Origin: Hahellaceae bacterium
GTDB taxonomy: Bacteria > Pseudomonadota > Gammaproteobacteria > Pseudomonadales > Oleiphilaceae
Assembly (NCBI GenBank): GCA_016716085.1
Contig: JADJWY010000005.1
Location: forward strand, 1-64,000
Reading direction: 5' to 3'
Length of the DNA stretch: 64,000 bases
The notes beneath the pieces were generated by a model that had not been told where the DNA came from, did not search any database, and saw only the letters and a list, made by a program, of their open reading frames with translations. The position numbers and the translations under genes were made by a program. Shown in pieces: positions 7,117 through 16,003 of this stretch (position 1 is the stretch's first letter; each line of letters starts with the position of its first letter).

Positions 7117-8091
7117 TCAGAATATTTCGTTGGGGTTCAGTTGCTTCCATTCATCCGCCTGGTCGGCAGGCAGAATATCGGGCGCGGTCTCTCTGGCTTG
7201 TTTGATTTCAGCCTTGGTTTTGTCATCGATCGGTTGCTGCAGAATGATTTCGACCCGTCGATTTTTCGCCCGATCTTCCGGCGTATCATTAGGCACCAGT
7301 GGCTTGGTGTCTGAATACCCCGCAATCGAAAAGCGCTCCTGTGGTAGCTCTCCTGAATCGAACAGCGCATGTGCGACCTCCAGCGCGCGCGCAGCTGACA
7401 AATCCCAGTTAGATCGAAATAAAGCCGTTTTAATTGGAATATTATCGGTGTGGCCTTCCACTGCAATCGGCCCTTCCAAAGACTTCAGCAGGTCGATCAG
7501 CTTGTCAACGACGGGAAAGAACTCTTCGTTTAGCTCAGCAGAGCCGGAGCGAAAGGAGCCTTTTTCCTGCACCCGGATGACAATGCGGCGTCCCCGTGTT
7601 TCGATCTCAACCTGGTTGTTGCGCACTTCCTCCTGTAGGGAGGAGGCCATATTAATGGCATCACTTTCAGTTTCTTCCATAAGCATTTTGATTTTGTCGA
7701 TGACGACGTCTGACAGTTCCTTGCCCTGTACTTTGGGGCATTCCTTCTCAAGTGCCTCTTTGACCTCATCCTCGCAGATTTGGTAGAGATCGGGGCTGTC
7801 GGAATCGGTGGACTGCTGCATGACCGTCTGCAACGGCGTCGGCTCAGGTTTACCGGGGCTGAATTCCTGGGCGATGATGCTGGTGCCCATGGGGATGGAA
7901 TCGGCATTGATCTGACGCTGAACGCCAAAAGCTTCACTCATGGATCCCGCCAGGCGCTTGAATTTCAGGACATCCATTTCTGAAAACGACAGCAACAGCA
8001 CAAAGAAGCACATCAATAGTGACATGAGGTCGGCAAAAGTCCCCATCCAGGCTGGAAGGCTGGGAGGACATTCAGGGCACTTGTTACTCAT
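7117..8091 (-). CDS. pomB: Flagellar stator protein MotB/PomB
   Basis: 324 residues. The single transmembrane helix carries the ion-binding Asp21 (TFADLMSLLMCFFVLLLSFSEMD). A long periplasmic linker follows, then an OmpA-like peptidoglycan-binding domain (VEGHTDNIPI, then AGYSDTKPLVPNDTPEDRAKNRRVEI). With PomA it forms the torque-generating ion channel. The partner has PomA features and the TM sequence fits the PomB type, so sodium coupling is likely but not proven. It lies 6 bases after pomA. A Cys-Pro-rich start (SNKCPECPPSLP) is typical of this subgroup. Confidence 0.92.
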   Translation of the reverse strand: MSNKCPECPPSLPAWMGTFADLMSLLMCFFVLLLSFSEMDVLKFKRLAGSMSEAFGVQRQINADSIPMGTSIIAQEFSPGKPEPTPLQTVMQQSTDSDSPDLYQICEDEVKEALEKECPKVQGKELSDVVIDKIKMLMEETESDAINMASSLQEEVRNNQVEIETRGRRIVIRVQEKGSFRSGSAELNEEFFPVVDKLIDLLKSLEGPIAVEGHTDNIPIKTALFRSNWDLSAARALEVAHALFDSGELPQERFSIAGYSDTKPLVPNDTPEDRAKNRRVEIILQQPIDDKTKAEIKQARETAPDILPADQADEWKQLNPNEIF

Positions 8092-8097
8092 GATGCC

Positions 8098-8856
8098 TTA
8101 CTCAGCCTTGACCTCGCGCTTGCCTTCCGGGAGGTAAGTGCGCAGCATAGTTTCAATCACGCGAGGGTTTTGCCCCGCCTGAATCGCAATCAGGGCATCA
8201 ATGACCATACTTTTGATCATCTCTTCTTCGCCGATGCGCACCTTGAGTTTGTCGGCGATCGGAATACACAGCATGTTGGCAAGCATGGCCCCATACAGCG
8301 TCGTTAACAGCGCAACGGCCATGGCTGGACCAATGGATTTCGGGTCACTCATGTTCGAGAGCATGGCGACGAGTCCAACCAGTGTCCCGATCATCCCCAT
8401 CGCCGGCCCCAGATCACCCAAAGCGGTAAACACTGTCACACTGGATTTGTGGCGATCTACGGCGAGGTCTTTGTCGCGCTCCATCAGTCCACGCACCACT
8501 TCACCGTCGTGGCCATCAATTAAGAGCTGTATGCCACGTGCCAGAAATTTGTTGGGGATTTCCTTGCCTTCGAGTGACAGCAAGCCACCTTTGCGGGCCG
8601 CATCCGCCAGTTCCACCACGGATTCAATCAGCTCCTGGGGCTTATCCATTTTGAACGCAAAGGCTTTGGCTGCGACTTTCCCCGCTCCAATAAAGGAACT
8701 CAGGTTGAATTTCATCATGGCCACAAACAGTGACCCAACCAAAACGATCAGCACCGACGGAATGTCGACAAACATCCCGATGGAACCACTCATCATCATG
8801 GAGTAAATGATTATGCCGAAGCCAGCGACGAGGCCGATGAGCGTCGCTAAATCCAC
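8098..8856 (-). CDS. pomA: Flagellar stator protein MotA/PomA
   Basis: 252 residues with four membrane segments (about 3-25, 30-50, 150-170, 185-205). The start MDLATLIGLVAGFGIIIYSM and the GPAMGMIGTLVGLVAMLSNM segment match PomA of polar sodium-driven motors. The cytoplasmic loop between TM2 and TM3 carries the charged residues that contact FliG. It begins the pomA-pomB-PilZ operon and is divergent from xseB. No flagellar genes other than the stator are in the window. Confidence 0.92.
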   Translation of the reverse strand: MDLATLIGLVAGFGIIIYSMMMSGSIGMFVDIPSVLIVLVGSLFVAMMKFNLSSFIGAGKVAAKAFAFKMDKPQELIESVVELADAARKGGLLSLEGKEIPNKFLARGIQLLIDGHDGEVVRGLMERDKDLAVDRHKSSVTVFTALGDLGPAMGMIGTLVGLVAMLSNMSDPKSIGPAMAVALLTTLYGAMLANMLCIPIADKLKVRIGEEEMIKSMVIDALIAIQAGQNPRVIETMLRTYLPEGKREVKAE

Positions 8857-9012
8857 TCGCTACTCCTTAACTAGACACAAAGGTTTCAAATGAGGTTTTT
8901 TTGTGAAGTATAGTCAGAGTTGGTTAAAATGCTGTCTCAATCTGATAATTATTAGCCGGTTTCTGCCACCTTAAAATGGGTAGCAACCTTCGACAGAGGC
9001 TTGCAGGTCACT

Positions 9013-9267
9013 ATGAGTACTCCCCCTAACGACGCCCCGAAGCCTGATTTCGAGGCATCAATGGCGCAACTGGAAGCCCTGGTTCGAAAGCTGGAAGACG
9101 GCGACCTGAAAATGGACGATGCCCTGAGTGCGTTTGAACAGGGCATCCGGCTATCACGTCAGTGCCAGCAAGCGCTGCAACGGGCTGAGCAAAAGGTGCA
9201 GGCACTGATCGAACGTAATGGTGAATTACAGGAAGTCCCCTTCTCGGCGGAGGATGAAGGTGTCTGA
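9013..9267 (+). CDS. xseB: Exodeoxyribonuclease VII small subunit
   Basis: 84 residues from ATG 9013; an ATG at 9001 would add four residues. The characteristic FEASMAQLEALVRKLEDGDLKMDDALSAFEQG region forms the helical hairpin that binds XseA and helps degrade single-stranded DNA into oligonucleotides. It overlaps the start of ispA, giving the classical xseB-ispA-dxs order. Confidence 0.95.
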   Translation: MSTPPNDAPKPDFEASMAQLEALVRKLEDGDLKMDDALSAFEQGIRLSRQCQQALQRAEQKVQALIERNGELQEVPFSAEDEGV

Positions 9268-10153
9268 ATCGTTTAAAGTGTTCAGTGATGCCTTCCGCGA
9301 GCAGTTTGCTGACCGGCTTCCCTCCTACCTGCCCTCATCCGGGCTCCCCAGCGCGCGCCTGCGCGAGGCGATGCTGTATAGCCTGATGAATGGGGGTAAA
9401 CGGGTTCGCCCCTTGCTTCTGGTCTCCGCGTGCGAGGCGTTGGGCGGAACGGCAAAACAGGCGATGGCCGCCGCGTGCGCAATTGAATGCATTCACTCCT
9501 ACTCGCTGGTACATGACGACTTGCCAGCCATGGATGACGATGATCTGCGTCGGGGTAAACCGACCTGCCATATTGCCTTTGATGAGGCTACGGCGATTCT
9601 GGCGGGTGATGCGCTGCAAACGCTGGCCTTTGAAATCATTCTGGACACGCCGGATTACGACGCTGACCTGCGGTGTCGTTTGCTGAAAGAGCTGGGCCGT
9701 GCGTCCGGGCAGCGTGGCATGGTTGCCGGCCAGGCGGTTGATCTCCAGTCTGTCGGTGTTGAACTGGACGAAGAGGCGCTTCAAGCCATGCATGCACTGA
9801 AAACCGGTGCGCTGATCGAAGCCAGCGTCCTGATGGGCGCGTGTATCGCTTGTCCCGATCTCAACCCAGACACGGAAATGCATCTGCGACAGTTCGCCAG
9901 GGCACTCGGATTGGCTTTCCAGATTCGGGATGACATCATTGATGTTGAGAGTGACACGGCCACACTCGGTAAAACCGCCGGTAAAGATGCCGCCAGCGAT
10001 AAGCCAACCTACACCAGCCTGCTGGGCGTAAATGGCGCGAAGCACAAGCTGAAAGAGACGATGACCATCGTGCATGAAGCACTGGCAAAAGCGGGTCTCG
10101 AGGGCTCCCGACTGGCTGAACTGGCGACCTTTGTCGCCCAAAGAACCCATTAG
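9254..10153 (+). CDS. ispA: (2E,6E)-Farnesyl diphosphate synthase
   Basis: Condenses IPP with DMAPP and GPP to give FPP for quinone and undecaprenyl lipid synthesis. About 299 residues. The first Asp-rich motif is DDLPAMDDDDLRRG and the second DDIIDVESD; LMNGGKRVRPLL binds pyrophosphate. Start choice: ATG 9254 follows GGAGG directly, too close, while GTG 9260 has that GGAGG at a spacing of 6, so GTG 9260 may be the true start. An ATG at 9218 would add 12 residues not seen in the family. Coupled to xseB by overlap; dxs follows after 93 bases. Confidence 0.95.
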   Translation: MKVSESFKVFSDAFREQFADRLPSYLPSSGLPSARLREAMLYSLMNGGKRVRPLLLVSACEALGGTAKQAMAAACAIECIHSYSLVHDDLPAMDDDDLRRGKPTCHIAFDEATAILAGDALQTLAFEIILDTPDYDADLRCRLLKELGRASGQRGMVAGQAVDLQSVGVELDEEALQAMHALKTGALIEASVLMGACIACPDLNPDTEMHLRQFARALGLAFQIRDDIIDVESDTATLGKTAGKDAASDKPTYTSLLGVNGAKHKLKETMTIVHEALAKAGLEGSRLAELATFVAQRTH

Positions 10154-10181
10154 GGGTATCCCCTATCTGAGAGACAGAGTT

Positions 10182-10211
10182 TTTACCTTCGTGGTGAACT
10201 TGTCTTATAAT
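10182..10211 (+). promoter_or_regulatory. Putative dxs promoter
   Basis: TTTACC at 10182-10187 and a perfect TATAAT at 10206-10211 with an 18-base spacer, 35 bases before the dxs start. The -35 matches the consensus at 4 of 6 positions. It would allow dxs expression independent of xseB-ispA. Confidence 0.45.
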
Positions 10212-10246
10212 CCCGCAATTGCGACGTAAGGCGAGCCCAAGCATTG

Positions 10247-12181
10247 ATGCATTCACTTCATGTCTACCACGAAATTCCGCGTTCACGCCCCAACACGCCA
10301 GTGTTGGACAAGGTCGATGTACCGTCGGATCTGCGGAAACTGCCTGCCGAGCAGCTGACTCAACTGGCCAATGAGCTCCGCGCTTACCTGCTCTACAGTG
10401 TCGGTAAGTCAGGCGGGCATTTTGGTGCCGGACTGGGTGTGGTCGAGCTGACGATCGCACTTCACTACATCTTTAATACTCCTGATGATCGTCTGGTTTG
10501 GGACGTCGGCCACCAGGCCTATCCTCACAAGATCCTCACCGGACGACGCGATTCAATCCTGAATATCCGGCATAAGGATGGCCTGGCAGCGTTTCCGCGC
10601 CGCGAGGAAAGCCCCTACGACACCTTTGGAGTGGGTCATTCCAGCACCTCGATCAGTGCCGCACTGGGCATGGCATTGGCCAGCCGCCAACGCAATATCC
10701 CGCGCAAAGCCATCGCCGTGATCGGTGATGGTGCCATGACGGCGGGCATGGCCTTTGAAGCGCTTAACCATGCGGCAGACACCAAGGCAGATCTGTTGGT
10801 GGTGCTCAACGACAATGACATGTCGATTTCAAAGAATGTCGGTGGGCTATCAAACTATTTTGCGCGCCTGCTCTCCAGCCGTACTTATAACTCGATGCGG
10901 GACGGCAGCAAGCGCGTGCTGCAGTCGACACCGGGCTTGATGGAACTGGCGCGTAAGACCGAAGAACATTTCAAGGCCATGGTCGCCAGTCCCAGCACCC
11001 TGTTCGAGGAATTGGGTTTTAATTATATCGGTCCGATAGATGGTCATGATCTGCCGCTGTTGGTGGAAACGCTGGATAACATCAAAGCCTTGTCCGGCCC
11101 TCAGTTCCTGCATGTAGTTACGCAGAAAGGCAAAGGCTTTGCGCCAGCTGAACTGGACCCTATTGGCTACCATGCCATCAACAAGCTCGAACCGTCCCCC
11201 AAAGTTGCAGTGGCCGCACCTGCGCCCAGGCGCAAGAAATACAGCCAGGTCTTTGGTGAGTGGTTATGCGATACGGCAGTGAAAGATGAGCGCCTGGTCG
11301 GTATCACGCCGGCTATGTGCGAAGGATCAGATTTGATCGACTTTTCCAAGCGCTTTCCTGAGCGATATTTCGATGTTGCCATTGCCGAGCAACATGCGGT
11401 GACCCTGGCCGCTGGACTGGCATGCGAGGGTGTGAAGCCGGTCGTGGCTATCTATTCGACGTTTCTGCAGCGCGCCTATGACCAGTTGATACACGACGTC
11501 GCGATTCAAAACCTGGATGTGCTTTTTGCCATCGACCGCGCCGGCTTAGTCGGTGAAGATGGGCCGACACATGCAGGGTGCTACGATATCGCATACATGC
11601 GCTGCATACCCAACATGATTATCATGACTCCATCCGACGAAAGCGAAACCCGCAAGTTGCTGGCAACCGGCTACACCTATCAGGGGCCTGCAGCCGTGCG
11701 CTATCCTCGTGGAGAAGGCACTGGCGCCACAACAGATAAGGCGTTGACCACCGTCCCCATCGGAAAAGCGGTGACTCGTCGTGAAGGTCAGCGGGTTGCC
11801 CTGCTTGCCTTTGGCAACATGGTCAAGCCCGCACTCGTGGCCGCCGAGTCGCTGAACGCTACGGTGGTGGACATGCGCTTTGTCAAACCGCTGGACGAGT
11901 CCTGCGTTCTCAACCTGGCCAGCACACACGACCTACTGGTTACACTCGAAGATCATGCATTGATGGGAGGCGCTGGCAGCGCTGTTTCCGAATTGCTACA
12001 TCGGGAAAGTGTGCAGGTGCCACTGCTTTCGCTGGGCATACCGGATGCCTTTATCGAACACGGCAAACCCAGCGAACTGCATGAATCCCTTGGGTTGGAT
12101 GCAGCAGGCATCTTGCGCTCAATCCAAACGCGATTAAATCAGCTTTCCGACACCGCCATGAAGACCGGCACCGCGTCTTAA
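10247..12181 (+). CDS. dxs: 1-deoxy-D-xylulose-5-phosphate synthase
   Basis: Thiamine-diphosphate enzyme joining pyruvate and glyceraldehyde 3-phosphate, the first step of the MEP isoprenoid pathway that feeds IspA. About 644 residues. The N-terminal domain has HFGAGLGVVELT and VWDVGHQAYPHKILTGR. The ThDP/Mg motif GDGAMTAGMAFEALNHA...NDN is complete, and the transketolase-like domain has VAIAEQHAVTLAAGLA. ATG 10247 is used; the preceding TTG is less likely. It converges with ribA. Confidence 0.97.
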   Translation: MHSLHVYHEIPRSRPNTPVLDKVDVPSDLRKLPAEQLTQLANELRAYLLYSVGKSGGHFGAGLGVVELTIALHYIFNTPDDRLVWDVGHQAYPHKILTGRRDSILNIRHKDGLAAFPRREESPYDTFGVGHSSTSISAALGMALASRQRNIPRKAIAVIGDGAMTAGMAFEALNHAADTKADLLVVLNDNDMSISKNVGGLSNYFARLLSSRTYNSMRDGSKRVLQSTPGLMELARKTEEHFKAMVASPSTLFEELGFNYIGPIDGHDLPLLVETLDNIKALSGPQFLHVVTQKGKGFAPAELDPIGYHAINKLEPSPKVAVAAPAPRRKKYSQVFGEWLCDTAVKDERLVGITPAMCEGSDLIDFSKRFPERYFDVAIAEQHAVTLAAGLACEGVKPVVAIYSTFLQRAYDQLIHDVAIQNLDVLFAIDRAGLVGEDGPTHAGCYDIAYMRCIPNMIIMTPSDESETRKLLATGYTYQGPAAVRYPRGEGTGATTDKALTTVPIGKAVTRREGQRVALLAFGNMVKPALVAAESLNATVVDMRFVKPLDESCVLNLASTHDLLVTLEDHALMGGAGSAVSELLHRESVQVPLLSLGIPDAFIEHGKPSELHESLGLDAAGILRSIQTRLNQLSDTAMKTGTAS

Positions 12182-12191
12182 TTCGAGATAC

Positions 12192-12215
12192 GAGGCGAAA
12201 AGCTCCGCTCGCCTC
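12192..12215. terminator. Hairpin between convergent dxs and ribA
   Basis: GAGGCGA (12192-12198) pairs with TCGCCTC (12209-12215) around a 10-base loop. There is no T tract on either side, so it would be at best a weak or Rho-assisted terminator serving both genes. Confidence 0.4.
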
Positions 12216-12218
12216 AGA

Positions 12219-12833
12219 CTACTCAGCGATATCGTCATCCTGATGGGTCGCCAGCCAGTGACCCAGCTTGCCGGCTTTGGTATTCAGGTAATGTTCGTTA
12301 TGGGGATTGCGCCCCACCTGAATTGACACACGTTCCACCACATCGACCCCAAGATTCTTCAGGGCATTGACCTTGCGTGGATTATTAGTCATCAACCGAA
12401 TACGCTGAATCCCCAGATGCCGGAGCATTGGCGCACAGATCGAGTAGTCCCTCAGATCTGCAGCAAAGCCCAGCCGCTCGTTGGCCTCTACGGTATCCGC
12501 CCCCTGATCCTGAAGATCATAAGCGCGAATCTTGTTCAGTAGGCCAATGCCACGCCCCTCCTGACGCAGATACAGAATAACGCCGCGCCCCGCCTCAGCG
12601 ACACTGCGCAGCGCTTCTTCCAATTGAAAGCCGCAATCGCAACGCATGCTAAACAGGGTATCCCCTGTCAGGCATTCCGAGTGGGTGCGCGCCAGCACCG
12701 GTTCGCCAGATCCGACATCCCCAAGACTCAGCACGACATGCTCCTTGCCGTTTTCCCGTTCCTGAAAGCCGTGCATGTCAAAAATCCCGAAGGGGGTGGG
12801 AAGTTTGCAACTGGCGACGTAATCAATTGGCAC
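12219..12833 (-). CDS. ribA: GTP cyclohydrolase II
   Basis: Opens GTP to the pyrimidine precursor of riboflavin, releasing formate and pyrophosphate. 204 residues, single-domain (no fused RibB). Zinc ligands appear in SECLTGDTLFSMRCDCGFQL, followed by LYLRQEGRGIGLLNKIRAY with the catalytic Arg/Glu pattern, and LMTNNPRKV. It lies 29 bases after moaA in the same direction, without an FMN riboswitch in between. Confidence 0.96.
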   Translation of the reverse strand: MPIDYVASCKLPTPFGIFDMHGFQERENGKEHVVLSLGDVGSGEPVLARTHSECLTGDTLFSMRCDCGFQLEEALRSVAEAGRGVILYLRQEGRGIGLLNKIRAYDLQDQGADTVEANERLGFAADLRDYSICAPMLRHLGIQRIRLMTNNPRKVNALKNLGVDVVERVSIQVGRNPHNEHYLNTKAGKLGHWLATHQDDDIAE

Positions 12834-12862
12834 TTTACTACTCCATTTCCCTGCCGGACGGT

Positions 12863-13855
12863 TTACCCACCGGTCATATTCATAAACCGCACAATGTCCG
12901 GCTCATCAGTGTGCGAAAAGTGATGGCGCTCCGGCTTGAGATCCATGGCCTGCGTGATTACTGCATCCAGTACCTGAGCGCCTTGCAAGGGGTCGCGCAG
13001 CACGGCTTTCAGGTCACAACTGTGTTCATTGCCAAGACAGAGCAAAAGTCGACCTTCTGCCGTCACCCTCACCCGATTGCATAAGTGACAGAAGTTGTGG
13101 CTGTGGGGCGAAATGAAGCCAATTCGACACTCACTCCCCGCGACCCGCCAGTATCGGGAAGGTCCGCCAGTATTGTCTGTCGTAGCCATCAGCGGAAACA
13201 CGGCGGTGATCATTTCCCGCAATTCCGCACTGGAAACAAACACCTCAGAACGCTTGTGCTCTTCAATGTGCCCCAGCGGCATTTCTTCAATGAACGACAG
13301 GTCGAGACCGTTATCAAGCGCAAAGCGCACCAGATCCAACACTTCGTCATCATTGCGCCCGCGCATAATCACGGCATTGAGTTTAATGCGCGCAAACTTC
13401 GCCGCCTTTGCCGCCGCGATGCCTCGCAAAACATCGTCCAGAGAACCGGTTCGGGTTAGCTCCTTGAAGCGCCCAGGTTTCAGGCTATCCAGACTAATAT
13501 TGACACGCCGTACACCCGCCTGTTTCAGGGGCTCAGCCAATTTGTCGAGCCTTGACCCGTTTGTAGTCATGACGAGCTCTTCGAGCCCCTCAAGCCGGGC
13601 CAGGCGTTCAGCCAGGGTGAGAATCCCGTTTCGCACCAGCGGCTCACCGCCGGTCAGACGAATTTTCTTCACACCCAGCCGAGTGAAGGCAGAGGCCACC
13701 GCGACAATTTCTTCAAGGCTGAGGATTTCGCGACGCGGGACGAAGGTCATCTCTTCGGCCATGCAGTAGACACAGCGAAAATCGCAACGGTCAGTGACAG
13801 AAATGCGCACATAATCGACCCGGCGACCGAAACGATCCACCAGAGGGGCCGTCAT
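12863..13855 (-). CDS. moaA: GTP 3',8-cyclase MoaA (radical SAM)
   Basis: First enzyme of molybdopterin synthesis; converts GTP to 3',8-cH2GTP, which MoaC rearranges to cPMP. 330 residues. The SAM-binding cluster is C24-x3-C28-x2-C31 (CDFRCVYC). The C-terminal second cluster has CRIGFISPHSHNFCHLCNRVR and a further Cys near 270. The protein ends MTGG, the double-glycine tail needed for activity in MoaA. It overlaps the mutT::moaC gene by 4 bases, so both enzymes of cPMP synthesis are translationally coupled. MsrP at the other end of the window is a molybdoenzyme that needs this pathway. Confidence 0.96.
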   Translation of the reverse strand: MTAPLVDRFGRRVDYVRISVTDRCDFRCVYCMAEEMTFVPRREILSLEEIVAVASAFTRLGVKKIRLTGGEPLVRNGILTLAERLARLEGLEELVMTTNGSRLDKLAEPLKQAGVRRVNISLDSLKPGRFKELTRTGSLDDVLRGIAAAKAAKFARIKLNAVIMRGRNDDEVLDLVRFALDNGLDLSFIEEMPLGHIEEHKRSEVFVSSAELREMITAVFPLMATTDNTGGPSRYWRVAGSECRIGFISPHSHNFCHLCNRVRVTAEGRLLLCLGNEHSCDLKAVLRDPLQGAQVLDAVITQAMDLKPERHHFSHTDEPDIVRFMNMTGG

Positions 13856-14787
13856 GACGCGGCACTCCCTTTTTCAGCCGCTTCGACAAATTCATTCACT
13901 TTCCAGTGGCCGGACCGTCCGCCCATTTTCTCCAACAGACGCACGGATTCAATCACCATACCTTTATCGACCGCTTTGCACATATCGTAGAGTGTCAGAC
14001 TGGCGATGGAGGCGGCTGTCAGTGCCTCCATTTCAACGCCGGTTTTGGCATCGAGGCGGCATTCCGCCACGATGCGTACAGACGCGGATTCCGGTTCAGG
14101 TTGTATGTCGATTTTGACGGAGGAAAGATTGAGTGAATGGCACAGGGGAATCAGGTCTGAGGTTTTCTTGGCAGCCTGTATGCCCGCAACCCGGCAGACA
14201 GCGAAGACATCGCCTTTTTTGTGTCTCCCTTCGGTAATCATGGCGAGGGTTTCAGGCTGCATGCGCACCCGCGCCTCTGCGCGCGCCACCCGCGTCGTGA
14301 CAGCCTTCTCCGACACATCAACCATGGCCGCTTCACCTTTATGGTTCAGGTGAGTGAGATCTCCCCCTGCCCCAGGTGATGCCTGCAGTTTTTCGATAAT
14401 TTCACGGTTCGCATCCGGAAATTCATCAGGATTCAATGATGCTGGCATTTTCCAATAGACCTCCTGCCCTTCCTGGCCCACCGGAGAACCCCGGAAGGCG
14501 CTGACCCGCCGCACATCCAGTATTACGGTCTTCTCCGGATAGGCGTACCGGATCGTGACAAACGGCGAGGCATCGACCTCTGCCAGAGTGACGTCCAGCC
14601 CTAATTCTTCATGCAGCTCACGCACCAGCGCGTGGGCTACCGTTTCACCGCCTTCAACTTTTCCGCCCGGGAACTCCAGCCGCCCCCCCATGTGCTGGGT
14701 CGTCAACCGCCGCGAGACCAGCACACGCCCAGACTCGTCCTGAATAAGTGCGACCGCAACCAGAATCTCGGCAGGCGTCTGCGTCAA
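13852..14787 (-). CDS. MutT (Nudix) - MoaC fusion protein
   Basis: One 311-residue frame holding two enzymes. Residues 1-135 are a MutT-type Nudix hydrolase, with the Nudix box from G42 through E48, R56-E57 and E60-E61 to G63 (GGKVEGGETVAHALVRELHE then ELGLD), expected to hydrolyse 8-oxo-dGTP. Residues about 141-304 align with E. coli MoaC without gaps at an offset of 140. The MoaC catalytic lysines are K191 (HKKGDV) and K271 (DMCKAV), with LIPLCH and GVEMEALTAAS conserved. The linker is only SPGAGG. There is no ATG or GTG between the domains. MutT next to argJ is common in this class, usually carrying a thiamine-phosphate-synthase-like C-terminal domain; a MoaC domain there is unusual. It overlaps argJ upstream and moaA downstream by 4 bases each. 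Confidence 0.9.
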   Translation of the reverse strand: MTQTPAEILVAVALIQDESGRVLVSRRLTTQHMGGRLEFPGGKVEGGETVAHALVRELHEELGLDVTLAEVDASPFVTIRYAYPEKTVILDVRRVSAFRGSPVGQEGQEVYWKMPASLNPDEFPDANREIIEKLQASPGAGGDLTHLNHKGEAAMVDVSEKAVTTRVARAEARVRMQPETLAMITEGRHKKGDVFAVCRVAGIQAAKKTSDLIPLCHSLNLSSVKIDIQPEPESASVRIVAECRLDAKTGVEMEALTAASIASLTLYDMCKAVDKGMVIESVRLLEKMGGRSGHWKVNEFVEAAEKGSAAS

Positions 14788-15998
14788 GTACGATACTCCG
14801 CATTAATCGTGACATAGTCATGCGACAGATCGGTGGTCCAGACGCGCTCCTCATGGGTTCCTCGTGCCAGGGCAATCCGAATCGTAATTTCCGCCCGATT
14901 CATGACGGTCTGCCCCTGCTCCTCGGTGTAAGCGGCTGCCCGGGCACCACCCTCCACGATACAGGCCTCATCCAGCCAGATTGAAATCTGGGACACATCC
15001 AGATTTGCCACCCCCGAGCGACCAATCGCCGCCAGAATTCGCCCCCAATTCGGGTCACTGGCAAAAAAAGCGGTTTTGACCAGCGGCGAATGAGCCACGG
15101 TATAGGCCACCGCCAGTGCCTCGCTACGATCAACGGCGCCTTCAACGGCCACGGTTATAAACTTGGTCGCCCCTTCACCATCGCGGACAATCAAGGTCGC
15201 AAGACGCTGCATCAGGCTATTCAAGCCCCTTCGGAAGAAGCTCAGGGTTTCACTGTCATGCTCTGTGATCTCAATGCCCTGACCACTGGCAACAAGGATA
15301 CAGGCATCGTTGGTCGAGGTATCACCATCAATTGTAATCCGATTGAAGGACTGATCCACGGATTCAGACAACAGACGCTGCAGAAGTTCGGGGGAGATGC
15401 GCGCATCGGTTCCGACAAAACTCAACATTGTCGCCATATTGGGGCAGATCATCCCGGCACCTTTGCTGATACCTGACAGACTCACTACGCCCCTTGGGGT
15501 TTGAATCCTGATACTTGCACCCTTCGGCACGGTATCCGTGGTCATGATCGCACTGGCTGCATCCGCCCACCCGTTATCCTGCAACTGCGCGAGCGCCTGC
15601 GGAATAGCCGCCGTCACTTTATCAACGGGCAGCAGCTCGCCAATCACGCCCGTCGAAAACGGTAACACCGCTTCGGTCACACACCCGGCCTGCTCAGCCA
15701 GAAAGCGGCAGCTTTCCTGCGCGGCAGCAAGCCCTTTTGATCCGGTTCCCGCGTTAGCGTTACCGGTGTTGATCAGGAGATAGCGAGGTGCCATCGCCGC
15801 CAAATGTTGCTTGGCGAGGGTTACCGGCGCCGCACAGAAGGCATTCGTCGTGAAAACCCCCGCGACCGAGGCACCTTCCGCCAGCGCAAAGACCGTGATG
15901 TCCTTGCGACCCACCTTTTTGATGCCCGCCGATGCAATCCCGACCCGAATTCCGGGAATGGGGTGAAACTCAGGTAATGAAACGTCACCCACAGGCAT
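14784..15998 (-). CDS. argJ: Bifunctional glutamate N-acetyltransferase / N-acetylglutamate synthase
   Basis: Transfers acetyl groups between N-acetylornithine and glutamate in the cyclic arginine pathway. About 404 residues from ATG 15998, which has GGAG about 8 bases upstream and lies just after the secA stop; an ATG at 16025 would overlap secA by 22 bases. Self-cleavage into two subunits occurs before the Thr of the KGAGMICPNMATMLSF motif, which is intact. Order secA-argJ-mutT is conserved in Pseudomonas-like genomes. Confidence 0.95.
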   Translation of the reverse strand: MPVGDVSLPEFHPIPGIRVGIASAGIKKVGRKDITVFALAEGASVAGVFTTNAFCAAPVTLAKQHLAAMAPRYLLINTGNANAGTGSKGLAAAQESCRFLAEQAGCVTEAVLPFSTGVIGELLPVDKVTAAIPQALAQLQDNGWADAASAIMTTDTVPKGASIRIQTPRGVVSLSGISKGAGMICPNMATMLSFVGTDARISPELLQRLLSESVDQSFNRITIDGDTSTNDACILVASGQGIEITEHDSETLSFFRRGLNSLMQRLATLIVRDGEGATKFITVAVEGAVDRSEALAVAYTVAHSPLVKTAFFASDPNWGRILAAIGRSGVANLDVSQISIWLDEACIVEGGARAAAYTEEQGQTVMNRAEITIRIALARGTHEERVWTTDLSHDYVTINAEYRT

Positions 15999-16003
15999 TC
16001 GCG

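Noticed and set aside
12834..12862. FMN riboswitch upstream of ribA
   Set aside because: Only 29 bases separate moaA and ribA, too short for the RFN element.
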